A stretch of 64,000 bases of DNA from contig NZ_CP102287.1 in NCBI RefSeq assembly GCF_025151385.1, positions 2,728,001 to 2,792,000 of the forward strand, in the 5' to 3' direction. The notes under the pieces were generated by a model. That model did not search any database. It was not told the DNA's origin and saw nothing but the letters and a program-made list of their open reading frames with translations. The position numbers and the translations under genes were made by a program. Shown piece after piece: positions 56,163 to 64,000 of this stretch (positions are counted from its first letter, which is position 1; the number at the start of each line of letters is the position of its first letter). Source of the DNA: Hoylesella buccalis ATCC 35310 (GTDB lineage Bacteria > Bacteroidota > Bacteroidia > Bacteroidales > Bacteroidaceae).

Positions 56163-57053
56163 TTAGGATTGCGGCACTTGTTTCTGCTGGTCTTTACGTT
56201 CTGTGTTTTCTATCACGATGTCTTCCAGTTCCAGGGGGATATGCAACTGCTTGATGTATTGAGCCGAGGAACCTTCTGGGACGATGATTTTCTTCAGAGC
56301 GTCACAATTGGAAACGGATGTACGCGCGATGTGTTCTACGGTTCCTAAGAATGTCAGCTTCTTCAGTCGGTCACATTCAGCGAAGGCATGTGGTTCAACC
56401 ATTCTGACCGAAGCTGGAAGGGTGACCTTTTCCAAGACGTCGCAATCGGAGAAAGCGTCACTGCCAATGACCTCTACCGTGTCGGGTATGATAACTTTCT
56501 TCAACCTGCGGCGACGAGAAAAGGCAAAGTCTTGTATCTCTACTACGCCTTTCGGAATGATGACCATCGCCGCATCGGTCAAACAGGCGACGAGCTTCTT
56601 GCGGTCGGCAGTGAACATCAGTTTGTTCTCAATGACGAAATGTTCTGACTTGCACACGATGTTTTCGCTGTTGAGGCCTACGAAAGGATTGTTGCCGAGG
56701 CTCTCAACAGAGGCCGGAATCACCAGCTTTTTCAAGGACATGCATCGTGAAAAAGCCTCGTTGCCAATGTGTGTGACGGTTTCTGGGATGTTAACTTGCT
56801 CCAGGAAGGCGCATCCCCAGAAGGCGTTATCGTCGATTATCTCAGTCCCTTCGGGGATATCGTACGTGCCTTCCAGCGTTTTTGTGGCCATGATGACACG
56901 TTTTTGCTTCTTTGAATAGTATACGCCTTCGTCATCTTTCTTGGCTCCGGCCATCTTCTTGAGGGCAAGGTTCAAAACCAGATTCTCGAATTTGTCCTCC
57001 CGATCCAGGTGTTTCTTCAGGGCGTCTTTGATTAGTTTTTTATTCTCCTTCAT
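56163..57053 (-). CDS. BspA-type leucine-rich repeat protein (LRR_5)
   Basis: 296 residues from the ATG at 57053 (MKENKKLIKDAL). About eight repeats of the LRR_5 type, for instance IIDDNAFWGCAFLEQVNIPETVTHIGNEAFSRCMSLKKLVIP and VEVIGSDAFSDCDVLEKVTLP. Most family members are secreted adhesins, but this one has no signal peptide: its N-terminus is a charged helix (KKLIKDALKKHLDREDKFENLVL). It is therefore probably cytoplasmic. A minus-strand -7 box is at 57077-57084, and the gene precedes ppk1-ppx. Confidence 0.82.
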   Translation of the reverse strand: MKENKKLIKDALKKHLDREDKFENLVLNLALKKMAGAKKDDEGVYYSKKQKRVIMATKTLEGTYDIPEGTEIIDDNAFWGCAFLEQVNIPETVTHIGNEAFSRCMSLKKLVIPASVESLGNNPFVGLNSENIVCKSEHFVIENKLMFTADRKKLVACLTDAAMVIIPKGVVEIQDFAFSRRRRLKKVIIPDTVEVIGSDAFSDCDVLEKVTLPASVRMVEPHAFAECDRLKKLTFLGTVEHIARTSVSNCDALKKIIVPEGSSAQYIKQLHIPLELEDIVIENTERKDQQKQVPQS

Positions 57054-57076
57054 ACAAGTTGTCAATTAGTTTTGTG

Positions 57077-57084
57077 CAAAAATA
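57077..57084 (-). promoter_or_regulatory. Promoter -7 box of LRR gene
   Basis: TATTTTTG on the minus strand, 24 bp before the ATG at 57053; may also drive ppk1-ppx. Confidence 0.5.
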
Positions 57085-57233
57085 CCATATAAAAGCGAAA
57101 TATGGTTGTATTGTTTTTTACAATTCTGTTACATTTACGCATGAATTAGTAGTCATTCAGGTTGTAATCAAATCCGTTAGGTTACAAATCTGTAGCGTTG
57201 CATCATGCAATTGTAATAAATATGTATTAAAAA

Positions 57234-57257
57234 TGAAACATCCGAACGTTAATTTTG
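57234..57257 (+). promoter_or_regulatory. Porin promoter with TGnAACATC box
   Basis: TGAAACATC (57234-57242), 7 bp, TAATTTTG (57250-57257), no -33 TTTG. The same geometry as the two TonB-receptor promoters; 28 bp from the G of the -7 box to the ATG versus 29 bp at both receptors. Confidence 0.6.
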
Positions 57258-57284
57258 TACCCAAAATCACATGCTAGACAAAAC

Positions 57285-58325
57285 ATGAAACATATCCAAC
57301 CCCTGCTTGTCGTCTTTTTCTTGCTGGTACAGTCAGTCGTTGTTCAGGCTCAGCAAAGTGACAATGTGGACTACAAACCCAAAATAGAAGGAACCATTCG
57401 TGGTAAATTTGAATACCAGCCCGATGATCAAAAGGGCCGCTTCGAGGTGCGTACAGCGCGCTTCAGTCTGACGGGAAAGGTGGCTCCCCGGGTGTCTTAT
57501 AAGGCCGAGATTGACCTCTCTGACGAGGGAAAGATTAAGATGCTTGATGCTTACACGCGGCTGGTTCCCCTTGATAGCGTGCAGTTCACCATCGGACAGA
57601 TGCGTGTGCCCTTCACCATTGACGCGCATCGTTCGCCTCACGAGCAATATTTTGCCAATCGTTCGTTCATCGCTAAGCAAGTTGGCAATGTGCGCGACGT
57701 GGGCCTGACGGTGGGCTATAATTTCAAGTTGGGCATCCCCATGCGTATCGAGGGTGGTGTCTTTAATGGTTCAGGACTAACCGACCAGAAAGATTTCTGG
57801 ACCCATCAAGTCAATTTCTCCACCAAGTTGCAGGCTTTCATCCCTGGCGGATGGAACATCACCCTCAGTACTCAGAAAATCAATCCCGACCATCTTACCG
57901 TCATGATGTACGATGCAGGCATGTATTACCACGCAAATGGCTGGCACGCTGAAGTGGAGTACCTCTACAAACATTATGCTAAAGGAGCTTTCGATGCCGT
58001 GCATTCGGTCGACGCTTTCGTCAACTATGACATTCCGTTGAAGCGGTGTTTCTTCTCTAAGATATCTCCGCTGGTGCGCTTTGATTACATGACCGACCAC
58101 AGTGACGGTTTCCGGTATGCCAATGGCGTGAGGGATGAGACGGGCGTGTTGATCGTCAACGACTACAAACGCTCCCGCTTGACCGGTGGGGTGACACTGA
58201 GTATCGACAAGCCCTTCATCTCTGACCTCCGTGTGAACTACGAAAAATATTTCTATGAGCACGATAACCTGGCCAAAATATCGGAGAAAGATAAGTTTGT
58301 TATTGAGGTGATGACGCGATTTTAG
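57285..58325 (+). CDS. Phosphate-selective porin (OprP/OprO family)
   Basis: 346 residues. Signal peptide ends near VVVQAQQ. The barrel has family motifs: IRGKFEYQPDDQKGRFEVRTARFSLTG, YKAEIDLSDEGKIKMLDAY, FTIGQMRVPFTIDAHRSPHEQYF and a C-terminal Phe (VIEVMTRF) typical of outer-membrane barrels. OprP/OprO of Pseudomonas are phosphate- and polyphosphate-specific, induced by phosphate starvation. The ATG at 57285 is used because an upstream in-frame TTG (57255) falls inside the -7 box. It is divergent from the LRR-ppk1-ppx cluster, which supports a role in phosphate supply. Confidence 0.85.
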   Translation: MKHIQPLLVVFFLLVQSVVVQAQQSDNVDYKPKIEGTIRGKFEYQPDDQKGRFEVRTARFSLTGKVAPRVSYKAEIDLSDEGKIKMLDAYTRLVPLDSVQFTIGQMRVPFTIDAHRSPHEQYFANRSFIAKQVGNVRDVGLTVGYNFKLGIPMRIEGGVFNGSGLTDQKDFWTHQVNFSTKLQAFIPGGWNITLSTQKINPDHLTVMMYDAGMYYHANGWHAEVEYLYKHYAKGAFDAVHSVDAFVNYDIPLKRCFFSKISPLVRFDYMTDHSDGFRYANGVRDETGVLIVNDYKRSRLTGGVTLSIDKPFISDLRVNYEKYFYEHDNLAKISEKDKFVIEVMTRF

Positions 58326-58593
58326 GTTCATTTGTTAAAAGAGTAGATGATATTCCTACTCGTGCGGTTGCCCATGTGGGGGATTGTTTGTGCGTCACGA
58401 AGAAAAGAAGGTAGCTCTCTCTGAATTTTGTGTTGCGTTAACCGTTGTGTGTTTTTGTATCCATCTTAGTTGACAAAGACTACCACTATTTAGGTACTAT
58501 CCACCTGATGTCTATCTGTTTCACATACAGAGTCGCTTTAATTGCCCACTTGTTACCTGTTGCCTAAATGAAATCATGACGAACAAATGTTGT

Positions 58594-58675
58594 GAATTAT
58601 CTTGACAAAGAGGCTCTCCATGCTTGGCGTATTTACAACCAACCCCACATCGGGTTGCAAATAAGCCGAAAATGA
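58594..58675 (+). repeat. Hairpin module, copy 2 (homologous to 21532-21613)
   Basis: GAAT, TCTTGACAA, CTTGGC and GGTTGCAAATAA occur in the same order and spacing as at 21532. The inverted repeat GGCGTATTTACAACC (58626-58640) / GGTTGCAAATAAGCC (58653-58667) has two mismatches. The sequence between the porin stop and here (58326-58593) shows no gene. Confidence 0.5.
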
Positions 58676-58758
58676 AACGGTTTTTATAGCATGTTGATAA
58701 TCAGGTTTTTGTAGCTATGAGCCGTCTACTTTCGACTTGTTTTCACGCTCCCTCAAGC

Positions 58759-58934
58759 CAATAGCATGTCTTTTGCGGTGCAATTGCTATGCTTTTGCCG
58801 TTCAATTGCATGGTTCTAAGGGTGAAAAGTTGTGCATATTGGCGGGTAATATCATCGTTTTTAGAGCGAAAACTACTATTTCGAGACAAAAAAGCTCCTT
58901 GTTTTCATCCGCCAAGCCTATTGTTTTTCTCCAG
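58759..58934 (+). repeat. 22-bp degenerate tandem repeat array, eight units
   Basis: Units begin every 22 bp from 58759 to 58913. The first three carry CAATNGC and all but units 4 and 6 keep a TTTT (or TTCT) at positions 13-16. The first unit is almost the same as the unit at 21696. Divergence increases along the array. The following 58935-59190 holds no gene that I can support. Confidence 0.6.
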
Positions 58935-59191
58935 AATGAGAATTGCGAAGGGTCGTTTTTGGGCCGTTTTTTGGTAAAAAAAGTTGGATATTTTCAGTCA
59001 GCATGTGCCAGGCAAAACGTATCGTTTTTTGCGCTGGTGCCAATCGTTGTATGAACCCCTATTTTACAACGGCGCATGGAGATGTCGCTGCGTGTTTGAA
59101 AGAAAGGATGATGAATCTAAAACAACGTTAACCTGCGTCAATCATTCCCAAATGACAAGACGTGTGATGCGCTGCATTGAAATATTTTTAT

Positions 59192-59199
59192 TATATTTG
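59192..59199 (+). promoter_or_regulatory. Promoter -7 box of DJ-1 family gene
   Basis: TATATTTG, 59 bp before the ATG at 59258. Confidence 0.5.
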
Positions 59200-59257
59200 C
59201 AATGACAATTATTAAAAAACTTACAAAAGGGCCGAAAGGCTCCAAAACATCACAGAT

Positions 59258-59824
59258 ATGGCAAAAGTATATGAATTTTTGGCCAATGGTTTCGAAGAAG
59301 TTGAAGCCTTGGCACCCGTAGACATTTTCCGCAGAGCCGGCGTTGAAGTTCAGACAGTGAGCGTTACAGGCTCCGAGTGGGTGGAATCTTCTCATGGCGT
59401 AACCATCAAAGCCGACGTGAAATTTGAAGACATGCACAACTTTGACGATGCCGACATGCTGATGCTTCCCGGTGGTATGCCCGGCGCAACCAACCTGAAT
59501 GAGCATGCGGGTGTGAGAGAAGCACTGCTGGCCCATAACGCCAAAGGCAAACATATTGGTGCCATCTGTGCCGCACCGATGGTTTTAGGCAGCTTAGGAC
59601 TGCTGAAAGGACGCAAGGCGACATGCTATCCAGGTTTCGAGAAGTACCTCGAAGGTGCTGAATACACGGCCGAATTGTTCACCATCGACGGCAACATCAT
59701 CACGGGAGAGGGTCCCGCTGCGACGTTCCCATACGCGTACGAAATCCTGAAGATGTTCGTGGGTGAAGCGAAGACCAAGGAGTTGCAGCAACAGATGCTA
59801 TACGATCATTTGATGGGGCGGTGA
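59258..59824 (+). CDS. DJ-1/PfpI family protein
   Basis: 188 residues of the class I glutamine-amidotransferase-like fold: EFLANGFEEVEALAPVDIFRRAG (conserved Glu), LMLPGGMPGATNL, and the nucleophile elbow GAICAAPMVLG with Cys104. Close to the bacterial YajL/DJ-1 group, linked to protection against oxidative and carbonyl damage; the exact reaction is debated. It is followed within 66 bp by ispD, with an 8-bp repeat tract between. Confidence 0.92.
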   Translation: MAKVYEFLANGFEEVEALAPVDIFRRAGVEVQTVSVTGSEWVESSHGVTIKADVKFEDMHNFDDADMLMLPGGMPGATNLNEHAGVREALLAHNAKGKHIGAICAAPMVLGSLGLLKGRKATCYPGFEKYLEGAEYTAELFTIDGNIITGEGPAATFPYAYEILKMFVGEAKTKELQQQMLYDHLMGR

Positions 59825-59828
59825 GGAA

Positions 59829-59900
59829 AACTCACCAACTCATAAACTCATAAACTCAGCAACTCATAAACTTACGAACTCATGAACTCATGAACTACAT
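59829..59900 (+). repeat. Nine tandem 8-bp units (AACTCATA type) covering the ispD start
   Basis: Units of exactly 8 bp begin at 59829 and continue to 59900: AACTCACC, AACTCATA twice, AACTCAGC, AACTCATA, AACTTACG, AACTCATG twice and AACTACAT. The ispD ATG (59890-59892) is part of the eighth unit, and an out-of-frame ATG (59882) is part of the seventh. Confidence 0.8.
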
Positions 59901-60651
59901 CATCATTGTTGCCGGAGGGAAAGGCCTTCGCATGGGAAGCGACACGCCGAAACAGTTTCTGCCCATTGGTGGGAAACCTGTTCTGATGCGCACCATCGAG
60001 CGTTTTTACCAATACAGCAAAGAGCTGAACGTCATCGTGGTGTTGCCTCGCGAACAACAGGCGCAATGGAGAGCATTGTGTGAGCGCCACCACTTTGACC
60101 TCGCGCACACCATTGCAGATGGAGGAAGCACGCGCTATGAATCCTGTCAGAACGGTTTGGCGGCCATTCCCGATGATGCCGATGGCGTGGTAGGCTTCCA
60201 TGATGGTGTTCGTCCGTTCGTGTCGGTCGAAGTTATCGAGCGTTGTTTTGAGACAGCCCGAGCCGAAAAGGCCGTCATCCCCACACTACCCGTGACCGAC
60301 ACCCTGCGCCACATTGACGGACAAGGAGGCGGAAAGAACGTGCTGCGCAGCGAGTATCGCATTGTACAGACGCCTCAAGTCTTTGAAATCGCATTGGCCA
60401 AGCAAGCTTTCGGGCAACCTGACCAGGAGTCGTTCACCGACGATGCCTCGGTGATTGAGGCGCTCGGGCACAGCGTCAGCATGGTAGACGGCAACCGGGA
60501 GAACATCAAAATCACCACTCCCTTTGACCTCGTTTTGGCCGAAGCCATGCTTCAGCACGGCCAAACGCCCAACGCTAACGCTGGGGAAATAGGGAAGTGC
60601 GGCGGCAAGCAGTCTGCACAAGAGCCAACGGACGCTGACCATAGAGGGTAA
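59890..60651 (+). CDS. ispD: 2-C-methyl-D-erythritol 4-phosphate cytidylyltransferase
   Basis: Third step of the MEP pathway (dxr at 34933 is the second). 253 residues: [26 protein letters not shown] at the N-terminus, [29 protein letters not shown] and [13 protein letters not shown]. The last ~28 residues (after LAEAMLQHG) exceed the usual length and look unconserved. The start codon lies inside an octanucleotide repeat tract. recG follows 20 bp later. Confidence 0.94.
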   Translation: MNYIIIVAGGKGLRMGSDTPKQFLPIGGKPVLMRTIERFYQYSKELNVIVVLPREQQAQWRALCERHHFDLAHTIADGGSTRYESCQNGLAAIPDDADGVVGFHDGVRPFVSVEVIERCFETARAEKAVIPTLPVTDTLRHIDGQGGGKNVLRSEYRIVQTPQVFEIALAKQAFGQPDQESFTDDASVIEALGHSVSMVDGNRENIKITTPFDLVLAEAMLQHGQTPNANAGEIGKCGGKQSAQEPTDADHRG

Positions 60652-60671
60652 ATGCTTATTTCATTGAAACC

Positions 60672-62774
60672 ATGTCATCCATACTCGAGCAAGACATCAA
60701 ATACCTACCAGGGGTTGGACCCAAGCGTAAGGCGATATTGGAGAAAGAGGCCAACATCGCTACCTGGGGCGATTTGCTCGAGTATTATCCTTACAAATAC
60801 GTTGACAGAAGCCGCATCTACCGCATCATCGACTTGCAAGGCGACCTGCCTTTCGTACAACTCAAAGGCAAGATTCTGAGCTTTGAAGAGTTCACCATGA
60901 GCCCGAGGAAGAAGCGGGTGGTGGCTCATTTCAGTGATGGCACTGGCATTGCCGACCTTGTTTGGTTTCAAGGCACACAGTATGTTTACAAGAATTATAA
61001 GGTAAACGAAGAATACATCGTTTTTGGTAGGCCAACCATCTATGGCGGGAGATATCAGTTTGCGCATCCTGACATCGACAAAGTTGCCGACATCCAGCTG
61101 TCTGAAATGGGCATGCAACCCTATTACATGACCACAGAGCGCATGAAAAAGTCGGGATTGCAGTCGCATGCCATTGAGAAACTCACCAAGACGCTGGTTG
61201 ATAAGCTCGGCGAGAACGACCTACCCGAAACGCTTCCTCCATACATCACGGGGCCTCTGCATCTTATTTCACGCGCCGAAGCCATGGCAAAGATTCATTA
61301 TCCAAAGAGTCTTGATGACGTGCAGCGCGCCCAACTACGGCTCAAGTTTGAGGAATTGTTTTACGTTCAACTCAACATTCTGCGCTATGCCAACGACCGA
61401 AAACGCAAGTACAAGGGCTACGTTTTCAACCATGTGGGACCGCAGTTTCATCACTTTTACAAGAATAACCTGCCTTTTGAGTTGACAAACGCACAGAAAC
61501 GGGTGATGCATGAGATACGTAAGGACATGACAACCGGCCGACAAATGAACCGGTTGGTGCAGGGTGACGTGGGTTCGGGCAAGACGCTGGTGGCCCTGAT
61601 GTCCATGCTCATAGCCATTGACAACGGTTATCAGGCGTGCATGATGGCTCCAACGGAGATTCTGGCCGAACAACATTTCACCACCATTAAGAAGTTTTTG
61701 GGAGGAATGGATGTGCGCGTGGAACTGCTCACGGGTATGGTGAAAGGCAAAAAACGCAACGAAGTGTTCCACGGATTGCTCACTGGAGAGGTTCATATCT
61801 TGGTAGGAACGCATGCAGTTATCGAAGATAACGTGCGATTTTCACACTTGGGCATGGCCGTAGTCGACGAGCAACACCGGTTTGGCGTGGCACAAAGAGC
61901 CAAATTGTGGGGCAAGAGCGAACGACCACCCCATATCCTTGTCATGACGGCGACACCCATTCCACGCACTTTGGCCATGACCATTTATGGCGATCTGGAC
62001 GTAAGTGTCATCGATGAATTGCCTCCCGGGCGTAAACCCATACAGACTATTCATCAATATGACAATCAGATGACGAGTCTGTACCAAGGCATACGGAAGC
62101 AAATCCAACAGGGTCGACAGGTATATATCGTCTTTCCGCTGATCACTGAGAGCGAGAAAATTGATCTGAAAAACCTGGAAGCAGGGTTCGAATCGCTATG
62201 TACGATCTTCCCAGACTTTAAACTCAGCAAGGTGCATGGCAAGATGAAGCCGAAAGAAAAGGATGCTGAAATGCAGAAGTTCAGTCGTGGAGAAACCCAA
62301 ATTCTGGTGGCTACGACGGTGATAGAGGTGGGTGTTGACGTGCCAAACGCCTCGGTCATGGTGATTCTCGATGCCCAACGGTTTGGTCTTTCACAGCTTC
62401 ATCAGCTCAGAGGACGTGTGGGACGAGGTGCCGATCAGAGTTATTGCATCTTGGTAACCAGTCACAAGTTGTCGAAAGAAACCCGCAGACGCATTGACAT
62501 CATGTGTGAAACGTGCGATGGTTTTCAGATTGCAGAGGCCGATTTGAAGCTCCGTGGACCGGGAGACCTGGAGGGTACGCAGCAAAGCGGCATCGCCTTC
62601 GACCTCAAGATAGCTGACATTGCACGCGATGGACAAATCATTCAACTCGCTCGTGACGAAGCACAGAAGATTATAGAGGCAGACCCGCTTTGCGAAAAGA
62701 CGGAATACAGTCTGCTTTGGAACAGGCTCAACGAGCTGAGAAAGACCAATATCAATTGGGCATCAATATCTTAG
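60672..62774 (+). CDS. recG: ATP-dependent DNA helicase RecG
   Basis: 700 residues. Reverses stalled forks and migrates branched DNA. N-terminal wedge/OB domain (LPGVGPKRKAILEKE; VVAHFSDGTGIADLVWFQG), Walker A GDVGSGKTLVAL, DEQH box (VVDEQHRFGVAQRAKLW), motif III TATPIPRTLAM, and the C-terminal QLRGRVGRGADQSYC and LKLRGPGDLEGTQQSG blocks. Probably co-transcribed with ispD. Confidence 0.96.
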   Translation: MSSILEQDIKYLPGVGPKRKAILEKEANIATWGDLLEYYPYKYVDRSRIYRIIDLQGDLPFVQLKGKILSFEEFTMSPRKKRVVAHFSDGTGIADLVWFQGTQYVYKNYKVNEEYIVFGRPTIYGGRYQFAHPDIDKVADIQLSEMGMQPYYMTTERMKKSGLQSHAIEKLTKTLVDKLGENDLPETLPPYITGPLHLISRAEAMAKIHYPKSLDDVQRAQLRLKFEELFYVQLNILRYANDRKRKYKGYVFNHVGPQFHHFYKNNLPFELTNAQKRVMHEIRKDMTTGRQMNRLVQGDVGSGKTLVALMSMLIAIDNGYQACMMAPTEILAEQHFTTIKKFLGGMDVRVELLTGMVKGKKRNEVFHGLLTGEVHILVGTHAVIEDNVRFSHLGMAVVDEQHRFGVAQRAKLWGKSERPPHILVMTATPIPRTLAMTIYGDLDVSVIDELPPGRKPIQTIHQYDNQMTSLYQGIRKQIQQGRQVYIVFPLITESEKIDLKNLEAGFESLCTIFPDFKLSKVHGKMKPKEKDAEMQKFSRGETQILVATTVIEVGVDVPNASVMVILDAQRFGLSQLHQLRGRVGRGADQSYCILVTSHKLSKETRRRIDIMCETCDGFQIAEADLKLRGPGDLEGTQQSGIAFDLKIADIARDGQIIQLARDEAQKIIEADPLCEKTEYSLLWNRLNELRKTNINWASIS

Positions 62775-62854
62775 TAGCTGTTTGTATTTATTACAAGTTA
62801 GTTAAAGTCGTTATAAATTCTGTTAATAACGTAACAACTTTGCAATATAATCGT

Positions 62855-62862
62855 TATATTTG
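62855..62862 (+). promoter_or_regulatory. Promoter -7 box of M23 peptidase gene
   Basis: TATATTTG, giving an AT-rich leader of about 100 nt before the ATG at 62968. Confidence 0.45.
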
Positions 62863-62967
62863 CACAACCATTTTTTAAAGTTGAAGGATTTCTTACAGCA
62901 TCTGGTAAATCTTTAAAAAACATTTTTGATTAGCTCTTTTGGGAGACCTAAAACTAACAAAATTTGT

Positions 62968-63918
62968 ATGGCATTTATAAACAAGATAAAAACATTTGCT
63001 TTTATTGCAGTCTTTGGGGCAATCGCACAATCAGCAACAGCGCAAGATTTACTTGCCAAACAGGCTCCCGTAGACCGGAAGATGAAAGCCGTAGATACGC
63101 TTTTGCTGCATAGCATCATCGAAAAAGAAAACACAGAGTCACCTGCTGCCCAACTGTATGACGAATGGAATAACCGTTATGCACACCGTGCGACAGCTCT
63201 TCCCGATTCATTCAAGATAGATCTTCGCCACTTCCACATGCCCACACCCAGCCGGGTTGTGACGAGTAACTTCGGTACTCGTTGGGGACGTCAACACAAA
63301 GGCTTGGACATTAAGGTGTACATTGGAGACACTATCCGTGCTGCCTTCAGTGGCAAAGTGCGGATTGTTCGTTATGAGGCACGTGGATATGGCAACTATA
63401 TCGTCATCCGACACAACAACGGATTGGAGACTATCTACGGTCACTTGTCAAAACAATTAGTGCAAGAGAATCAAGAAGTACGAGCTGGCGACGTGATAGG
63501 ACTGGGAGGGAACACGGGTAGAAGTACCGGATCTCATCTTCATTTCGAAACGAGATTATGCGGTGTGGCTCTGAATCCCGCACTCTTGTTTGACTTCCGG
63601 GCTCAAGATGTCACAGGCGATTTCTACACATTCAGAAACTCTTCCTATCAACGTGAGTCATCAGAAGCTACCCGTTTGCGTGGTGTAGTAAGAAACGGAA
63701 GATATACACCTGAAGAGGTTCGTGGCGAATTAGCCTACAAAAAGGACGATAATGACATGGTCAACCCTACTCAGGTACAATACCATAAGGTGGTGGCAGG
63801 CGAAACTCTCTCCTCGATTGCGCGCAAACGCGGTGTAACGGTTGAGCAGATTTGTAGGCTGAGTCATATCAGTAAATCAGCGAAGCTTAAGCCAGGAAGC
63901 ATCTTGAGATATTCTTAA
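62968..63918 (+). CDS. Secreted M23 peptidase with C-terminal LysM domain
   Basis: 316 residues from the ATG at 62968 (MAFINKIKTFAFIAVFGAIAQ), which starts at a good signal peptide ending in ATAQ; the earlier TTG at 62926 would place 14 extra residues before it. The M23 (LytM) zinc-peptidase domain shows the ligands in HKGLDIKV, YGHLSKQ and HLHFETRL; the C-terminus holds one LysM peptidoglycan-binding domain (KVVAGETLSSIARKRGVTVEQICRLS). Likely cleaves peptide cross-links in cell-wall remodelling. Nothing further is recognisable between 63919 and the window end. Confidence 0.92.
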   Translation: MAFINKIKTFAFIAVFGAIAQSATAQDLLAKQAPVDRKMKAVDTLLLHSIIEKENTESPAAQLYDEWNNRYAHRATALPDSFKIDLRHFHMPTPSRVVTSNFGTRWGRQHKGLDIKVYIGDTIRAAFSGKVRIVRYEARGYGNYIVIRHNNGLETIYGHLSKQLVQENQEVRAGDVIGLGGNTGRSTGSHLHFETRLCGVALNPALLFDFRAQDVTGDFYTFRNSSYQRESSEATRLRGVVRNGRYTPEEVRGELAYKKDDNDMVNPTQVQYHKVVAGETLSSIARKRGVTVEQICRLSHISKSAKLKPGSILRYS

Positions 63919-64000
63919 CATCGGAATACGATACAGACAAACAACAATTTAACGTTCACTTGAGCAAAAATGGTCATATCGTCTGGCCGATATAAAAGCA

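Noticed and set aside
57255..57284. TTG start for the porin
   Set aside because: The TTG belongs to the -7 promoter box; the ATG at 57285 starts directly at the signal peptide.
58737..59054. 105-codon plus-strand frame
   Set aside because: It runs through the 22-bp repeat array with no recognisable domain and no start or promoter context.

Overview
The window looks like a stretch of chromosome from a Bacteroidales bacterium, most likely Prevotellaceae (Prevotella in the broad sense). Evidence seen in the sequence: promoters of the Bacteroidota type (TAnnTTTG, several with TTTG exactly 19 bp upstream), weak or absent Shine-Dalgarno sequences, a type IX secretion C-terminal sorting domain, TonB-dependent receptors paired with surface-type lipoproteins, a fimbrillin-like lipoprotein, a BspA-type leucine-rich repeat protein, a DUF4290 protein and a M56/TonB hybrid protein. 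No rRNA, tRNA, CRISPR array, prophage or transposase gene was found. Most of the window is ordinary chromosomal housekeeping DNA with short accessory islands between.

Layout. 1-3.3 kb: end of a secreted GH76 mannanase. 3.5-5.7 kb: priA. 5.9-11.0 kb: operon of a TonB-dependent receptor (broken by a one-base frameshift), a beta-helix lipoprotein and an acid-phosphatase-like metallophosphoesterase. 11.2-16.3 kb: PgpH-type HD phosphohydrolase, gltX, waaA. 16.4-20.0 kb: secreted GH2 enzyme with a discoidin-like region. 20.3-21.4 kb: manC. 22.2-26.5 kb: second TonB receptor/lipoprotein pair. 26.7-28.6 kb: BlaI-type repressor with its operators and a M56-TonB sensor/peptidase. 29.3-31.6 kb: yicC-gmk-nadD (minus strand). 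31.7-37.6 kb: tsaB, DUF4290, murA, rimM, dxr, rseP. 37.7-39.8 kb: fimbrillin-like lipoprotein and a 58-residue gene too short for most ORF callers. 40.1-42.1 kb: PAP2 phosphatase and NAD-dependent epimerase. 42.6-46.8 kb: pncB, Cof-type HAD phosphatase, a MITE-like element, cysS. 46.8-52.9 kb: small membrane protein, miaB, PH-domain protein, GH109-type enzyme, rnr. 53.1-58.3 kb: ppx, ppk1, LRR protein, OprP/OprO-type porin. 59.3-63.9 kb: DJ-1 family protein, ispD, recG, M23/LysM peptidase.

How the genes fit together. Three separate promoters (first TonB-receptor operon, second TonB-receptor operon, OprP-type porin) share the same arrangement, TGnAACATC, 7 bp, then TAnnTTTG, with no -33 element and a 28-29 nt distance to the ATG. 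One operon contains an acid-phosphatase-like protein and another encodes a phosphate-selective-porin family protein; ppk1 and ppx lie beside the porin. I infer a phosphate-responsive regulon, and the second TonB receptor would then be an uncharacterised member of it. Secreted GH76, GH2 and GH109 enzymes point to foraging on mannan or host glycans, and manC, waaA, dxr, ispD and murA serve envelope and isoprenoid synthesis.

Non-coding structure is the other notable theme. Three intergenic regions hold degenerate arrays of the same 22-bp unit, and two of these are preceded by a homologous hairpin module. There is a 197-bp MITE-like hairpin element behind the HAD phosphatase gene, a 111-bp nested inverted repeat beside nadD, a pair of inverted GC-rich palindromes of which one is translated within the N-terminus of guanylate kinase, and nine 8-bp tandem units that contain the ispD start codon. 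MurA carries Asp in place of the fosfomycin-target Cys.
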